Source of the DNA: Populus alba
Lineage: Eukaryota; Streptophyta; Magnoliopsida; Malpighiales; Salicaceae
Reading direction: 5' to 3'
Assembly: GCF_005239225.2 (NCBI RefSeq)
Contig: NC_133287.1
Location: 12,009,493 to 12,073,492, forward strand
Length of the DNA stretch: 64,000 bases
The translations under genes and the position numbers were made by a program. Below are positions 22,841 through 34,329 of this stretch, piece by piece. A model generated the notes under the pieces. It was not told where the DNA came from, did no database searches, and saw only the letters and a list, made by a program, of their open reading frames with translations. Position 1 is the stretch's first letter; the number at the start of each line of letters is the position of its first letter.

Positions 22841-24050
22841 AGGAAATTTATGAGAATCCAATCCCAACCTTTAAATAGGATGAGAAATTATCTCTTGCAA
22901 CTTGATTGAAACAATCAAATAGGTTTTAATTTTGTAGTGCACATCCTCAACACAATATACTTGTCACTCAACTAACTTTTTACAATTTTTCTAATAAAAA
23001 AAAGGGAATATTTTTCATGGTTTCCTGAGATATAATTATATAACAGAAAATGTTTTATTGTGACACTTTTTTTTTAATTAGTAATTATCTTCTTTATAGC
23101 AGTTCGTGGCACCGACATTTGAGTATTCAGGATCATATTTGTCAAACTCCATTCAAGGATAAAGTAGGATTTGGGTCTGTAGTTATTAGATCAACTCAGC
23201 GATAATAACATTCCACATTAAAAATAAATTATCATATTAAATTTAAATATACTTTAATTTGACATAATAATAAAAAAATAAATAACAATTTAAAGAGTTA
23301 AGAACATAAATTAACAAACATAATTAAAATATGCAAAATATAAACCAGATATAAAATCTTAAACATCCAAATTACAGTAACCACAATTTATAATTAAAAA
23401 AAGAAACTCAAATTCCATTGTCTTTAGAAAGTAGCATATGATTAAATAAAAATATTAAGTTCTTGTATATTTAAAAAAACACTTAAATTCTAAAAGCCTA
23501 AACAAGTTAAATAGATTTTAACGAGTCAAAGTTTTAGTTGTTTAAATAAAAAATTAATTTGGTCAAGTTCCACATCCTAAAATTTTTAATCAACTTGTCA
23601 TACCAAACCAAATTTTACAACTATATTTAAGATAAGTCTTGGCTTTTGGAGGGGTTTAATTTTGATATTTGGATTTTCTTTCTATAGTGACATTCCATAT
23701 TTACGAAGAGGAATTTTTGGATCATCTCTTTCTAACAACTTTCATTAGATTGATAAATGAATTGGTTTCATAGAAGTTACTCGTAAACTAGCTTTCCTTT
23801 CTTGAATACACACTTACAGATCCTCTTGAGCCATGTTACTTCACAATAAAAAGAAAACAATTATAAATAAAATTGAGAGCCACCAGATCATGGGATCAAT
23901 ATGCGTGGGATATTAATCCTTGCACCAACAGGATGGCTCAAAAACTTTTTTTTTTTTGTAAATAACAATAACAAAACCTATCTTCTAATATTTGTACATG
24001 CATATTAATTATAAATTAAAAAGGGGGAGGGGTGTTTAGTGTGTACTCCT
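22841..24050. other. AT-rich interval without recognised content
   Basis: No ORF with domain character, RNA gene or clear repeat end was seen. It may be decayed transposon sequence. Confidence 0.4.
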
Positions 24051-24099
24051 TGTACTATTCATTATTATAATAGTATTTTGTTTTTTTTAATTAATATAT

Positions 24100-25620
24100 A
24101 TATTTTAAATTTCATCTTTTAACATTAAATTTTTTTTATTTAGTTATCACACTCTCATGATACGAATCTTAGGTTCGACGAATTAACTCGGTTTGGCAGG
24201 TTAATGATTGACTCATATTTTTTTTTTATGTTTTTTATATTTTTTTTCAATTTCATCCTTTAATATTAATTTGACTGAAAATTAAACTTCATAATTTATT
24301 TTATTTAATTTTCATTAGGTTATCTAGTCTCATGACCCGAGAATAGTGCTTAACAGATTAACCCGAGTTGACTCGAGTTTTGTTTTGTGTCTTTTATTTA
24401 TTTGATTTTTTTTTTTTAATTTTATCATTCAACATTAGGTTAGTTGAGAATTAAGCTTTGTAATCCATTTTGATATGCTTTTTATGAGAATATCTTGGTC
24501 TCTAATTAAGGTCACGAGTTTTGATATTTTAACCCTGATTAAATCATGTCGTTTTGTTTTATTTTATTTCTGAGAGGTACTAGTATCATGATATAGGTCA
24601 CAGGTCCTTCAATATTGGACTTGCTTTTTATTGGGTTGCGGGTTTGGTGGATTAACCCAATTGACTCATTTTCTCTTCTTTTTTTAATTGACCTTTATTT
24701 TTTTTTTCGATTTCATCAATTAATATTATGTTTGATTGGGTTAACCCAATTGACTCATTGCCTCATGAGCCAAGAATTGTGCTTAACCGTTAACTTGGGT
24801 TGATTTGACTTATTTTATGTCATTTTTTTAATTAATATTTTTACAAAGTTCATTGTTCAACATTAGACCCGACAAGGACGATTGATAATCGAGCCTTATA
24901 ATTTGTTTTGACTTTTTCTCTAAGGTTATCTTAAGAGAGGTGTTTGAGAGCGTGACAACGATTATTTTTCAAAGCGTTTTTCGTTTTGAAATGCATCAAA
25001 ATAAAGTTTTTTATTTTTTAAAATTTATTTTTGACATCAACACATCAAAATGATTTGAAAATACAAAAAAAAAAATTAATTTAAATTAAAGAAAAAAATA
25101 AAAATAAATTCAAATTTTTTAAAAGTTCTTTCAAAACACATAAACAAACAGGTTAGTCTCAAGACCAAAGTTGTGAATTTAACAGGATAACCCAGGTTAA
25201 ATCATGTTATTTTTTTTAAAAAAAATTTATATAAGGTTATCTCGGTCTAATGACCCAGGTTATGAGTTCGGTGGATTAACTAAAGTTGTTTTTTATGTTT
25301 TTTTTAATTATTTTTTTAATTTTATCCTTCAATATTGAGCTAGTTGGAGATTAAAATTCATAATTTATTTTGATTTATTTTTCATAGGGTTATCTCAATC
25401 TTATAACCCGGGTTGCAATTTTAACATGTGAATTCAGGTTGTTTTTTAGGTCCTTTTTTAATTGATTTTTTTTTTTAATTTCATCATTCAACATTGAGTT
25501 GATTGTGAATTAGACTTCATAATTTATTTTGATTTGCTTTCTATAGAGTTATTATAGTCTCATAACCTAGGTCATAAATTTAAAACATTAAACCAAGTTG
25601 TTCTAAGTCAATTCAATATA
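24100..25620. repeat. Salicaceae-type tandem array (unit about 145-170 bp)
   Basis: Units contain aatttcatc(c/a)tt(t/c)aa(t/c)att, gttgattgagaatta, ataatttattttgattt, ggttatctc and catgacccgggtt(gcgagtt) in diverged form. Starts are visible near 24112, 24256, 24423, 24715, 24850, 25325 and 25483. This is a familiar intergenic repeat of poplar and willow and underlies the organism call. A MITE-like insert interrupts it at 24941-25150. Confidence 0.7.
24941..25150. mobile_element. MITE-like insert in the tandem array
   Basis: It is about 210 bp, beginning TGTTTGAGAGCGTG and ending ATAAACAAACA, giving 6-bp terminal inverted repeats (TGTTTG/CAAACA). The interior is gcgtttttcgttttgaaatg then acatcaaaatgatttgaaaa. 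It has no ORF. It strongly resembles a very abundant poplar MITE family. Confidence 0.6.
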
Positions 25621-25739
25621 TTTTTATTTTAATATTAAAAAAAAAGATATCATCATAAGATTTTGTTTAGTCAAATATTTTTTTCATTGATTGTTTTCTG
25701 ACTAGTAAAGTCAACTGGATTACATCGAATAAACCGTTA

Positions 25740-26102
25740 CATTGAAAGTTGTAGGCCTATGTCTTACTGAATCTGTCCTAAAAATTATGGTCATTTGGAC
25801 ATCTAAAACTCAAGATATGACCCAATTACCGAACAGTGTTCCAGTTTGGACTGCACCAACATTTCTTTTCTAAGTTTGACCCTCTTTTTGTCCTTTCAAT
25901 TTCAATACTTAAACTCATCAATCAATCCTTTTATTTATGTAATAGGCCTGCATTTAAGATGAAAATTTATCATCAATTAAAGATATCTTATATTATTAGG
26001 TATGTTATTATAAAACATGTTTTAGTTAAGAAATTATTGATACTTCAAGTGCAAAATGATGATATAAAACCTTGATAAAAATGCGCTTTTAAGTACTAAT
26101 CA
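25740..26102 (-). mobile_element. Truncated 3' LTR-A of element A
   Basis: It starts TGATTAGTAC at 26102 on the minus strand and matches the first 363 bases of LTR-A. It then breaks off near 25740 into the Salicaceae tandem array. Hence no target duplication can be read for element A. Confidence 0.8.
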
Positions 26103-26246
26103 CTCCTCCATGCACTAAATGAATCTTTCACTCAGCTAGTACCTGAGCAAATTATTTGCTGATTCTAAAAACTCTTTTTCTTTCCCAAGACTAGATCCAC
26201 TGAAAACACAAATATTTCTTATGTGATGACTTGAGGAACTTGCCAT
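26103..26246 (-). pseudogene. LOG: LOG-like gene fragment in element A
   Basis: Only the first ~48 codons remain, from the ATG at 26246 to the codons of the glycine loop (ggaggag), where the sequence joins the LTR start without a gap. The upstream TATATAAA (26313-26320) and leader are conserved with copies G and C. About three quarters of the gene and the whole noncoding module found in G and C are deleted. Confidence 0.8.
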
Positions 26247-26494
26247 TTCTACACACTTCTATATTTGATGAATGTATGGGTTGAGTAGAAATGAAGGGAA
26301 GGAAGAGAATAATTTATATATGAGAAATTGAAAATGCAATCATACCACCTATATGTAGGCCAACTGTAGTCTCACACACACTCTCTCTCTCTATTTATTT
26401 ATTTATTTCGAAAAAGCATGGGTATGTACAGGTAGTTGTGATTGTGGCTCACATCTTTCCTTGGTTTTATGTCCAAGAATGGCTTAAACGCCCT

Positions 26495-27043
26495 CTATGG
26501 GTCGGGGATAGGCTTCCCATTCAGTTTTCTTAAAAACTGGCAAATAGGGTCTTTTTTAGTTAGATTCCCAAGACTAAGTCGAGCATGTTCTTTATGGAAT
26601 TATGGTCATAAATCATGAATTGCGCGATGCACATCTCCACTAGGGTGCGTCTCAAGAGTCAATAGAAGATTATCTAAAGACCCCTTACTCAAGTCATTCT
26701 TAATGAATTGTATTTTATCTTCACAGTTTACAGATACCATTCCTAAACAACGACATGTTGCATTACAAGTCCATCTGGCACATCTGTGACAAACTTTCAA
26801 TCATTTTGCATGACGTTTCTTCACAAAAGTGCATTTACCTGTTCCAGGCATGTATGAAATGAAAGAATTGGAGGACTCACCTGATAATCGAACCTTTGCT
26901 TTAATCAGCCAGCGAATATCTTCAGGAATTCCATGATTCATTAACAACCTCAATCTTGCACATCTAGCACGATAAATTTTTGTAATCACATTCTGAGGTA
27001 GAGCAGGAAAATACTTTTACAATTTTTCAAGAGTGGTGTCCAT
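26495..27043 (-). pseudogene. Viral-NABP-like cargo ORF, broken copy in element A
   Basis: It is homologous along its length to the open copy at 51582-52190. Stop codons interrupt it near the start, beside the cysteine cluster and after AIHDL. The cluster itself (CHRCARWTC) is preserved. It sits between integrase and the LOG-like fragment on the same strand, the same place as in C, showing that the cargo order is a property of the family rather than of one copy. Confidence 0.7.
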
Positions 27044-27240
27044 TTTCAAATGAGAATTGGAGTAGAGATTCAAAGAAAGGAGAAAGAGCAAAGAATTGCA
27101 CAAATATATACACAGATATCAATTATCATGGGAAACTGAAAGAACCGACTTAAGAGTCACAGAGTACCGTTATCCGCCATTTAACCGGGGTGAGAGACTA
27201 GCAAAACAAAAGTCACACAAAAACATTGTGAGAAAAAGAA

Positions 27241-28317
27241 TCAATCTTTATATACAGGATCACCCAATTCAATAGAGTCATTTTCAACTAAAAAATTATC
27301 AAAATAAACTTTCAAACGATGGCCATTTACCTTGAAAACATTACCATTCTTTGGATTTTTGATATCACAGGCCCCATATAGATACACATGTTTCACAATA
27401 AAAAGACCGCTCCATCTTGATCTTAGTTTTTCAGGAAATAAATGGAGTCGAGAATTATAAAGCAAGACTTTTTGACCAACATTGAATGTTTTTCTCAGTA
27501 TTTTCTTGTCGTGAAACTGAGCTTTATGAATTCTTGAATTGTCATATGTATCATTTCTAATTTTCTCAAGCTCATTTATTTGCAATTTTCGCAGTTGACT
27601 AGCATCATCAAGGTTTGAATTGAAAGCTTTAATAGCCCAATAAGCTTTATGTTTAATTTCCACAGGCAAGTGACAAGGTTTTCCATAGACTAGTCTATAA
27701 GGTGACATACCTAATGATGTTTTATAAGCAGTTTGATAAGCCCAAAGTGTATCATTAAGTCTTAAAGACTAGTCTTTCCGATTAGGGTTCACAGTTTTCT
27801 CCAAGATCTGTTTGATCTTCCTATTAGCAAGTTCTACCTGTCCACTCGTTTGAGGGTGATAAGGGGTGGTAACTTTGTGTGTGATTCCATATTTATGGAA
27901 AAAAGACTCAAATGGCTTGTTGCAGAAATGTGTTCCACCATCACTTATCATGGCTCGAGGGATTCCAAATCAACTTAAAATGTTTTCTTTCAAAAACTTT
28001 ATCACTGTTTTGTGATCATTGTTTCGACTTGGAATTGCCTCTATCCATTTTGAAACATAATCTACTACGACTAATATGTACAAGAAACCAAATGATGGAG
28101 GAAATGAACCCATGAAATCTATAACCCAACAATCAAAGATCTCAATGAGAAGAATATCATTTAAAGGCATCATGTGATGTTTTGAAATAGATCCCAACTT
28201 TTGATAATTTTCACAAGTCTTGTAGAATGCATGTGAGTCTTTGAACATGACGGCCAGTAAAATCCACTTTGTAAGATTTTTGTAGTTGTCTTTCTTGATG
28301 AGAAATGACCCCCACAT
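27241..28317 (-). pseudogene. Integrase of element A
   Basis: Three consecutive pieces remain. 28317-27970 has the Cys pair of the finger (FYKTCENYQK) and the first catalytic Asp in WVIDFMGSFP. 27951-27769 has the second Asp (ISDGGTHF) and the Glu ([10 protein letters not shown]). 27708-27241 has the C-terminal domain ([41 protein letters not shown]). Stops separate the pieces. The motifs are those of Athila-lineage integrases. It would integrate the cDNA; this copy cannot be translated whole. Confidence 0.9.
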
Positions 28318-28484
28318 GCTTCAAAATGACAAAATTTAATGACACTACTTACCTCATTGTCAGGAATGCATCTTCAAAATATTTGATCAGGACAATATTT
28401 GAATAAATAAGGGTCATTCCAATAAAAGTTCTTCACTTTGTTCAAGAACTTTCTTTTGTCTTGGGTACTCTAATGAGCTAGCAA

Positions 28485-30119
28485 TTATCCTGAAACAAGA
28501 AAATTAACAATATTAGCAAACCAAGGCATTGTAGAGACAGAAAATAAAGATTCATCAGGAAAGTAGTCATCGATTGGTATGATGTCAGATCTCGAATCGG
28601 TTGTCAATCTTAACAAATGATATGCAACAACATTTTCGGTGGATTTCTTGTCTTTGATTGTGATATCAAATTCTTGAAATAACAAAATCCACCGCACCAA
28701 TCTAGCCTTAGAATCTTTCTTAGAGCGAAGATATTTCAATGCTGCATGATCACTAAAAACGACAACAGGTGAGCCAACAAGATAAGATCTGAACTTGTTA
28801 TATGCAAATACTACTGCAAGTAATTCTTTTTCAGTGGTAGTGTAATTCATTTGAGCACTAATTAAAGTTTTACTTGTATAGTAAATCACATAAGGTTTCT
28901 TATCTTTTCTTTGTCCCAAGACAACACCCACAACATAATCACTAGCGTCACACATTATTTCAAAAGGTAGTGACCAATCAAAAGGTTGAATGACAAGAGC
29001 AGAAGTAAGCAAGCTTTTAAGTTTAACAAAGGCTTTTTCATATTGTTCAGTCCATTCAAAAATATTTTCCTTTGTTAGAAGGTTACACAATGGTTTAGAT
29101 ATTACACTAAAATCTTTGATGAACCTTCTGTAAAAACCAGCATGTCCTAAGAATGATCTAACATCTTTAATAGATTTTGGTGTTGGTAAGTTGGCAATTA
29201 ACTTGATTTTAGATTTGTCAACCTTAATTCCTTTTGATGAAACAATGTGACCAAGTACAATGCCGTTTGTTACCATAAAGTGACATTTTTCCCAATTCAA
29301 TACAAGATTCTTCTCTTCACACCTGTTCAAAACCTTTTCCAAGTTAGTAAAACAATCATCAAATGAATCACCAAAAACAAAAAAATCATCCATAAATATC
29401 TCAAGGAAATGTTCAACCATATCACTGAATATGCTAAGCATGCATCTTTGAAATGTGGGTGGTGCATTACATAATCCAAAAGGCATTCTTTGATATGCAA
29501 AAGTACCAAATGGACATGTGAAAGTAGTCTTCTTTTGATCTTCGAATGCAATTTCAATTTGATTGTAACCTGAATAGCGATTTAGGAAACAATAAAATTC
29601 ATGACCTGCAACTCTTTCTAGGATTTGATCCATGAAAGGTAAAGGGAAATGATCTTTTCTAGTCCTTGAATTAAGTTTCCTATAGTCAATGCACATGCGC
29701 CAACCAATAATAGTCCGAGTTAACTCATTTTTCTCATTTGTTATCACAATTACTCTAGACTTTTTGGGTACAACTTGGGTAGGACTTACCCATTTACTGT
29801 CAAAAATAGGATAAATGATTCTGTTATCTAGAAGCTTAATGACTTCATTTTTCACTACTTTTTTCATATTAGGATTAAGCCTTCATTGCATTTCTCTAGA
29901 GGGTTTAGCATTTTCCTCCAAATAAATCCTGTGTGTGCACATCAAAGGGCTAATTCCTTTTATGTCAGCTATGGTCCATCCTAATGTATTTTTATGCATT
30001 TTAAGTGTCTGTAATAACTTACCTTCTTGTTGTGCATTAAGTTTGGAAGAGATTATTACCGGAAAGGTTTCATTTTCTCCTAAAAATGAGTATTTAAGAT
30101 TGAATGGTAACGACTTCAA
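28485..30119 (-). pseudogene. Reverse transcriptase and RNase H of element A
   Basis: 30119-29883 gives the RT N-terminus (NTLGWTIADIKGISP). After a break, a 460-residue open frame (29867-28485) covers RT and RNase H. It includes the catalytic box FMDDFFVFG, the connection WTEQYEKAFVKLK, and RNase H with CDASDY, TTEKELLAVVFA and FSDHAALKYL. Two catalytic positions are lost: motif A reads FLNRYSGYNQI where the family has an Asp instead of Asn, and the RNase H end reads VVAYHLLRL where the last Asp is Tyr. So even the long open frame should be inactive. The sequence style (WILLFQEFDITIKDKKS) is typical of Athila. Confidence 0.9.
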
Positions 30120-30164
30120 ATCAAGTTTTGGTGATTGAACACTTGAAGGTATGGACTCAATTGA

Positions 30165-31730
30165 TCATGGTGACAATTCTTCAATTTGTGGTCTCCAATT
30201 CTTTGACTTTGATTCTTCCTGAAAATTGACCATTTGCAAATCATCAGGTTCATCAATCTCAGTTTCACTGAAAGTGGTTTGAAATTGATCATGTACTAAT
30301 TTTTCAATAAAGTCCACTTCCTGTAAATCATTATCATCTCCACGTTGCTTGCAAATGTTGAAAATATTCATCTCCAATGTCATGTTTCCAAATGATAGCT
30401 TCATTAACCCATTCTCACAAGGTTCAAGAATGGGTTTTTCAATAACCTTACCACCATGAAGAGTGATGACTGATTTGACTTGATCCTTGTGTTGGCTTCC
30501 AGAACTACTCGCATTTGCATTGTATTGCCCTTTTGGATTTTGCTGTGGTTGAGATGGAAACTTACCTTTCTCTTGGAAACTGAGAGCAGATGTTAATTTT
30601 GCAAGAGCATCTTTAAAATCTGTCATGCTTTGAGCAAGTTAAGTGTTGATTGTCTCCTGCTTTTCAATGAATACATGCATTGTTTCCTCAAGATTTCTTC
30701 TAGGAGGTGGAGCATAAGGAGGTGCATATCCATGAGAATTTTGAAAATTATGGTGTACTTGAAACGGTGGCTGTGAAGTTTGTGCATTGTTGCTATCACT
30801 CTTCCAACTAAAATTTGGGTGATTTCTCCAACCAGGGTTATACGTTTGTGAGTATGGGTTATGGTTGGGTCTTTGGAAACTGTTTAAAGCATGGGCTTGT
30901 TTATGGAGGCATTCCCTAAAAGAAGGCAAAGTTGGACAATCATTTGTTGAGTGTTCCTTGGTTTCACAAATTTGACACACAATGTCTTGAACAGATTTTA
31001 ATTGACCACTTGTTTTCAATTCAAGTGCGTCAACTTTTCTAGCTAAAGATGCAAACTTGGCTTGGAGGTCATGATCTTCCCTAAGGTTATACATACCTCC
31101 ACTAGATGTATGAGGTTGGGTTTTACTTGGTGCCTCATAAGTGCCTGTAGTGTCCCAATTTTATGCATTTTCAGCTAGCAAGTCTAGTTACTCCATTGCT
31201 TCATTAAGGTCTTTATCTTCAAAAGTTCCATTGCACATCAATTCAACCATTTGCCTATCTTTAGGTGTTAACCCTTCATAAAATTATGAAACCAATCTCC
31301 ATGTTTCAAAACCATGATGAGGGCAAGCATTAAGCAAGTCTTGATACCTATCCCAACATTGGTAAAATGTTTCACCTGGTTTTTTAGTGAAAGTAGTAAT
31401 TTGTCTTTTGAAAGAGTTGCTTCTATGAAATGGAAAAAACTTCTTTAAAAATTGTTGTTGCATTTCATCCCAAGCACGAATGGATCCTAACCTATGATTT
31501 TGTAGCCATGTTTTAGCTTTATCTTTTAATGAAAAAGGAAAAAGCTTTAATCTAATGGTATTCATGCTATAATTTAAGTCATTATAGGTGTTACAAACTT
31601 CTTCAAATTCTCTCAAATGCAAGTATGGATTTTCTAGATCTGAGCCATGAAAAGAAGGTAAAAGTTGAATAATGTCTAGCTTAAAATTAAAATGAGATGC
31701 ATTAGGAGGGAAAACTATGCATGAGGGCAC
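30165..31730 (-). pseudogene. Gag of element A, with protease deleted
   Basis: 31730-31284 holds the capsid-like gag domain (FHGSDLENPYLHLREFEEVC, then DKAKTWLQN and WDEMQQQFLKKFF). After a break, 31094-30639 has an intact zinc knuckle CQICETKEHSTNDC and the Pro/His-rich part. 30626-30165 joins the gag tail straight to NGLMKLSFGNMTLEMN, which in element C lies after the protease; about 250 codons including protease are therefore deleted. Upstream (higher coordinates) is the leader, interrupted by element B. Confidence 0.88.
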
Positions 31731-31846
31731 TTGTTCTTGTGGGATTCATGTGGTCTCTAAGTGTCCTAACACGGTTATTCTCATTATTCTCATTATAAAG
31801 TGATTGGTTATCTTCTTCAACCATATTTTCTGAAAATGATGAGGAT

Positions 31847-34031
31847 TGTCGCACCCGACATCGCGGCGGCCCTAAAAAATAATAATTTTCTTGAATTAAT
31901 TATGGAAAAAGAACAGATTCTAGCATCCGGTTCTTTTAGGAAAAAAATGTCTTGTTTGAGGAGTCGCCACCTAGTATCATGGTCACTAGGAACCCTAACT
32001 GGTCAACAGAGATTCTATGACTCGGGATTGGTTACGTAAAAGGGAAGATATTATCACCCCTTAAACGTTCTGCCTAAGGCAGACTGCATTGTTGGTTTTG
32101 TCTTAAATTGCTAAATATTTATTAATTTATGCTGTGATGATTTGTCTATAATATTCCTGACTCTGGCGCCAGTGAATATTCGAGCTCGAATAATTCCAAC
32201 TCTGGCGTTGGTAAAAATTCGTAGCTACGACAAAAATTAGATCAATATATTTTATTCTCTACTCTAGTGCCAGTGAATAAATAAATAAAAATAAAATTTA
32301 TTTTTACGCATGCACATATTTTTTTTATTTTTCTAGCTAAACAAAATAAAAAATACAACGAATAAAAATAATATAAATTTAAAACTGAGATTTTTTATTC
32401 CTGACTCTGGCATCAGTGAATAAACCAATAAATTTACATTATTTTTATTTATGCATACACATTTTTTATTATTTTTTATTTTTCTGCTTTTTATTTTTTT
32501 ATTTTTTTGGGCTGGGTCCAGCTCAGCCCACATGGGCTGGGCTGGACCCAGCCAGCCCACATGGGCTGGGCTGGACCAAGCCAGTGACCCGGCTGGGCCA
32601 AACCAGACAGGAGGCACGCGTGGAGTGTCTCCACGCGTGCATGCACTGTGCGAAGGTAATTAATTTACCTTCGCGCAGTGCAAAACTTCACAAAATGAGG
32701 CAAAGAAGAAAAAAACGAAAGCTGACTTACCTGTGCGGAGAGAAACAGAGACGCGATGAAGGATTTCGGGTCGTTGCCTTCCTCCAATTTTGTTCCCTTC
32801 AACCTCTGTTTCCGATCCTCTTCTCTCCTGCTTTTTCACTCTCTTCTGTATGTTCTTCCGCCTGTGTTGGAAATGGCTAAGACAATTTTTTCCTTTTCTT
32901 TCTTGTTTCTGATTTGCAGGGGGGAGGAACGATTGAGAGGACGATGATATTAACGTGGGATTTCTGGGTTTTCTGCTTGTGTTGATCTCTGTTTTTGTTG
33001 TGGGTAATACTGTTTGTTTCTGCTTTGTGGGTTTCTTCCCCCTGTCTTGCTCGATTTCTTCTTCTTGGTTCCCCTGGTTTTTTGTGTTTCTGGGTTTAGC
33101 TTCCCCTGGGTATTTTTTCTGCCGATCGTGGCTTTTCCCCCTTTTTTTGTCCCCCTTTTCTTTGTGTTTCGTTTGTGTTTTTTTTTTTCTTTCTGTGATC
33201 CCCCCAATTCTGTGTTTCTCCCCCTTTTTTTCGTCCCCCGTGCATGGACTATCTCTGGCTTTTATAGCCAAAGAACAAAGCCGTTTCTTCAAGCCATAAA
33301 TTATGTTAATTGCAGGCATAATGGTGGGAGCGGCGGTGAGCGGTTCATTTCAGACGGGAAGAAGATGAACAGTTACGGGAAAACGACGCCGTTTCTTGTG
33401 TTTAATGGCTATTTGCATTTTGGACCTTGAATGTTTGACAATTTTGTAATTAAGTCCCTAGTTAAAATTAATCGGACCCCTGCACTTCGGCGCCTTTTAC
33501 AAGTTAATCCCTGGACTTTAATCTGTTGCAATTATGCCCCCAATTAACCTCTAAACTTTGATATTCTTCAATTAAGTCCCTGATTTCATTAATTTAATTA
33601 AATCCAAAGTCCAATTAAGTCTCAAAACTTATCAATTCTCCAATTAAACCCTTAATTGGACTAATTAAATCAATTTCAAGCTTAATTTAGTCTCAAAACT
33701 TATTAATTCTCCATTTAAATCCTTGATTGGATGAATTAAATCAATTTCAAGCTTAATTAAGTCTCCAACTTATCAATTCTCCAATTAAACCCTTAATTGG
33801 ATTAAATAAATTAATTTCAAGCTTAATTAAATTAATTTCAAAGTTTAATTAAACCCCAAAACTTCCATTCATATTACCCTTAACCCAAAATTTAATTCAT
33901 TCTTCATTTATTTCATTTTACTTGTTTTTTCATCATCATCATTATTTTTTCATCAAAATTTTTTTATCCTTTTCAATAAATAAAATAATAATAATAATAA
34001 AAATAAAATGGTCAAAAATTGGGTTATGACA
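31847..34031 (-). repeat. 3' LTR of element B
   Basis: About 2185 bp. It contains GC-rich, self-complementary words around cccacatgggctgggctgg (32515-32600) and an array of about 70-bp units (tctccaattaaacccttaattgg...) at 33590-33860. Open frames on both strands in 32333-33430 arise from these low-complexity stretches and are not genes. It differs from the other LTR by scattered substitutions and short indels, notably in the GC-rich block. Confidence 0.9.
32515..32600. repeat. GC-rich direct and inverted repeat inside LTR of element B
   Basis: The word agcccacatgggctgggctgg occurs twice, and CAGCCCA-CA-TGGGCTG can fold as a hairpin. The other LTR (39685-39770) has only one clean copy. LTR family E (45800-45865) has related words, which links E and B. 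Confidence 0.55.
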
Positions 34032-34047
34032 GTTGCCCCCTCTTTAT
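34032..34047 (-). promoter_or_regulatory. Polypurine tract of element B
   Basis: The minus strand reads ttataaagagggggcaac immediately before the LTR start TGTCATAACCC, the expected plus-strand primer position. Confidence 0.65.
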
Positions 34048-34329
34048 AATATTTACTATGCAAAGATATTAGAAAATTTCATTTTCTTTTATCTTTATGT
34101 AGTAAATTTATAAAGAAAAGTAGATAGAGAAAGAACCATTTTTTTCCTTTTTTTTTTCTTGAAAACTTAAAAAACAGTAGATTGACACACGACCTTTAGA
34201 GAGAAATGTAGAAAACAAGAAACAAGTCATTTGGAAGACGACCCACTTTTTTTTTTTGTATTTTGTTTTTTTTTTTTTTTTTTGTTTTTTTAGAAGTGGC
34301 CTCATTATGATGGGTGACCTACCCAAGTA

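Noticed and set aside
22510..22842. 110-codon ORF as a membrane protein gene
   Set aside because: It lies inside an LTR-like sequence, shows only AT-driven hydrophobicity and has no recognisable domain.
32333..33430. ORFs of 60-219 codons on both strands
   Set aside because: They lie wholly within the LTR of element B and recur at 39579-40464 in the other LTR; composition is low-complexity and no domain is visible.
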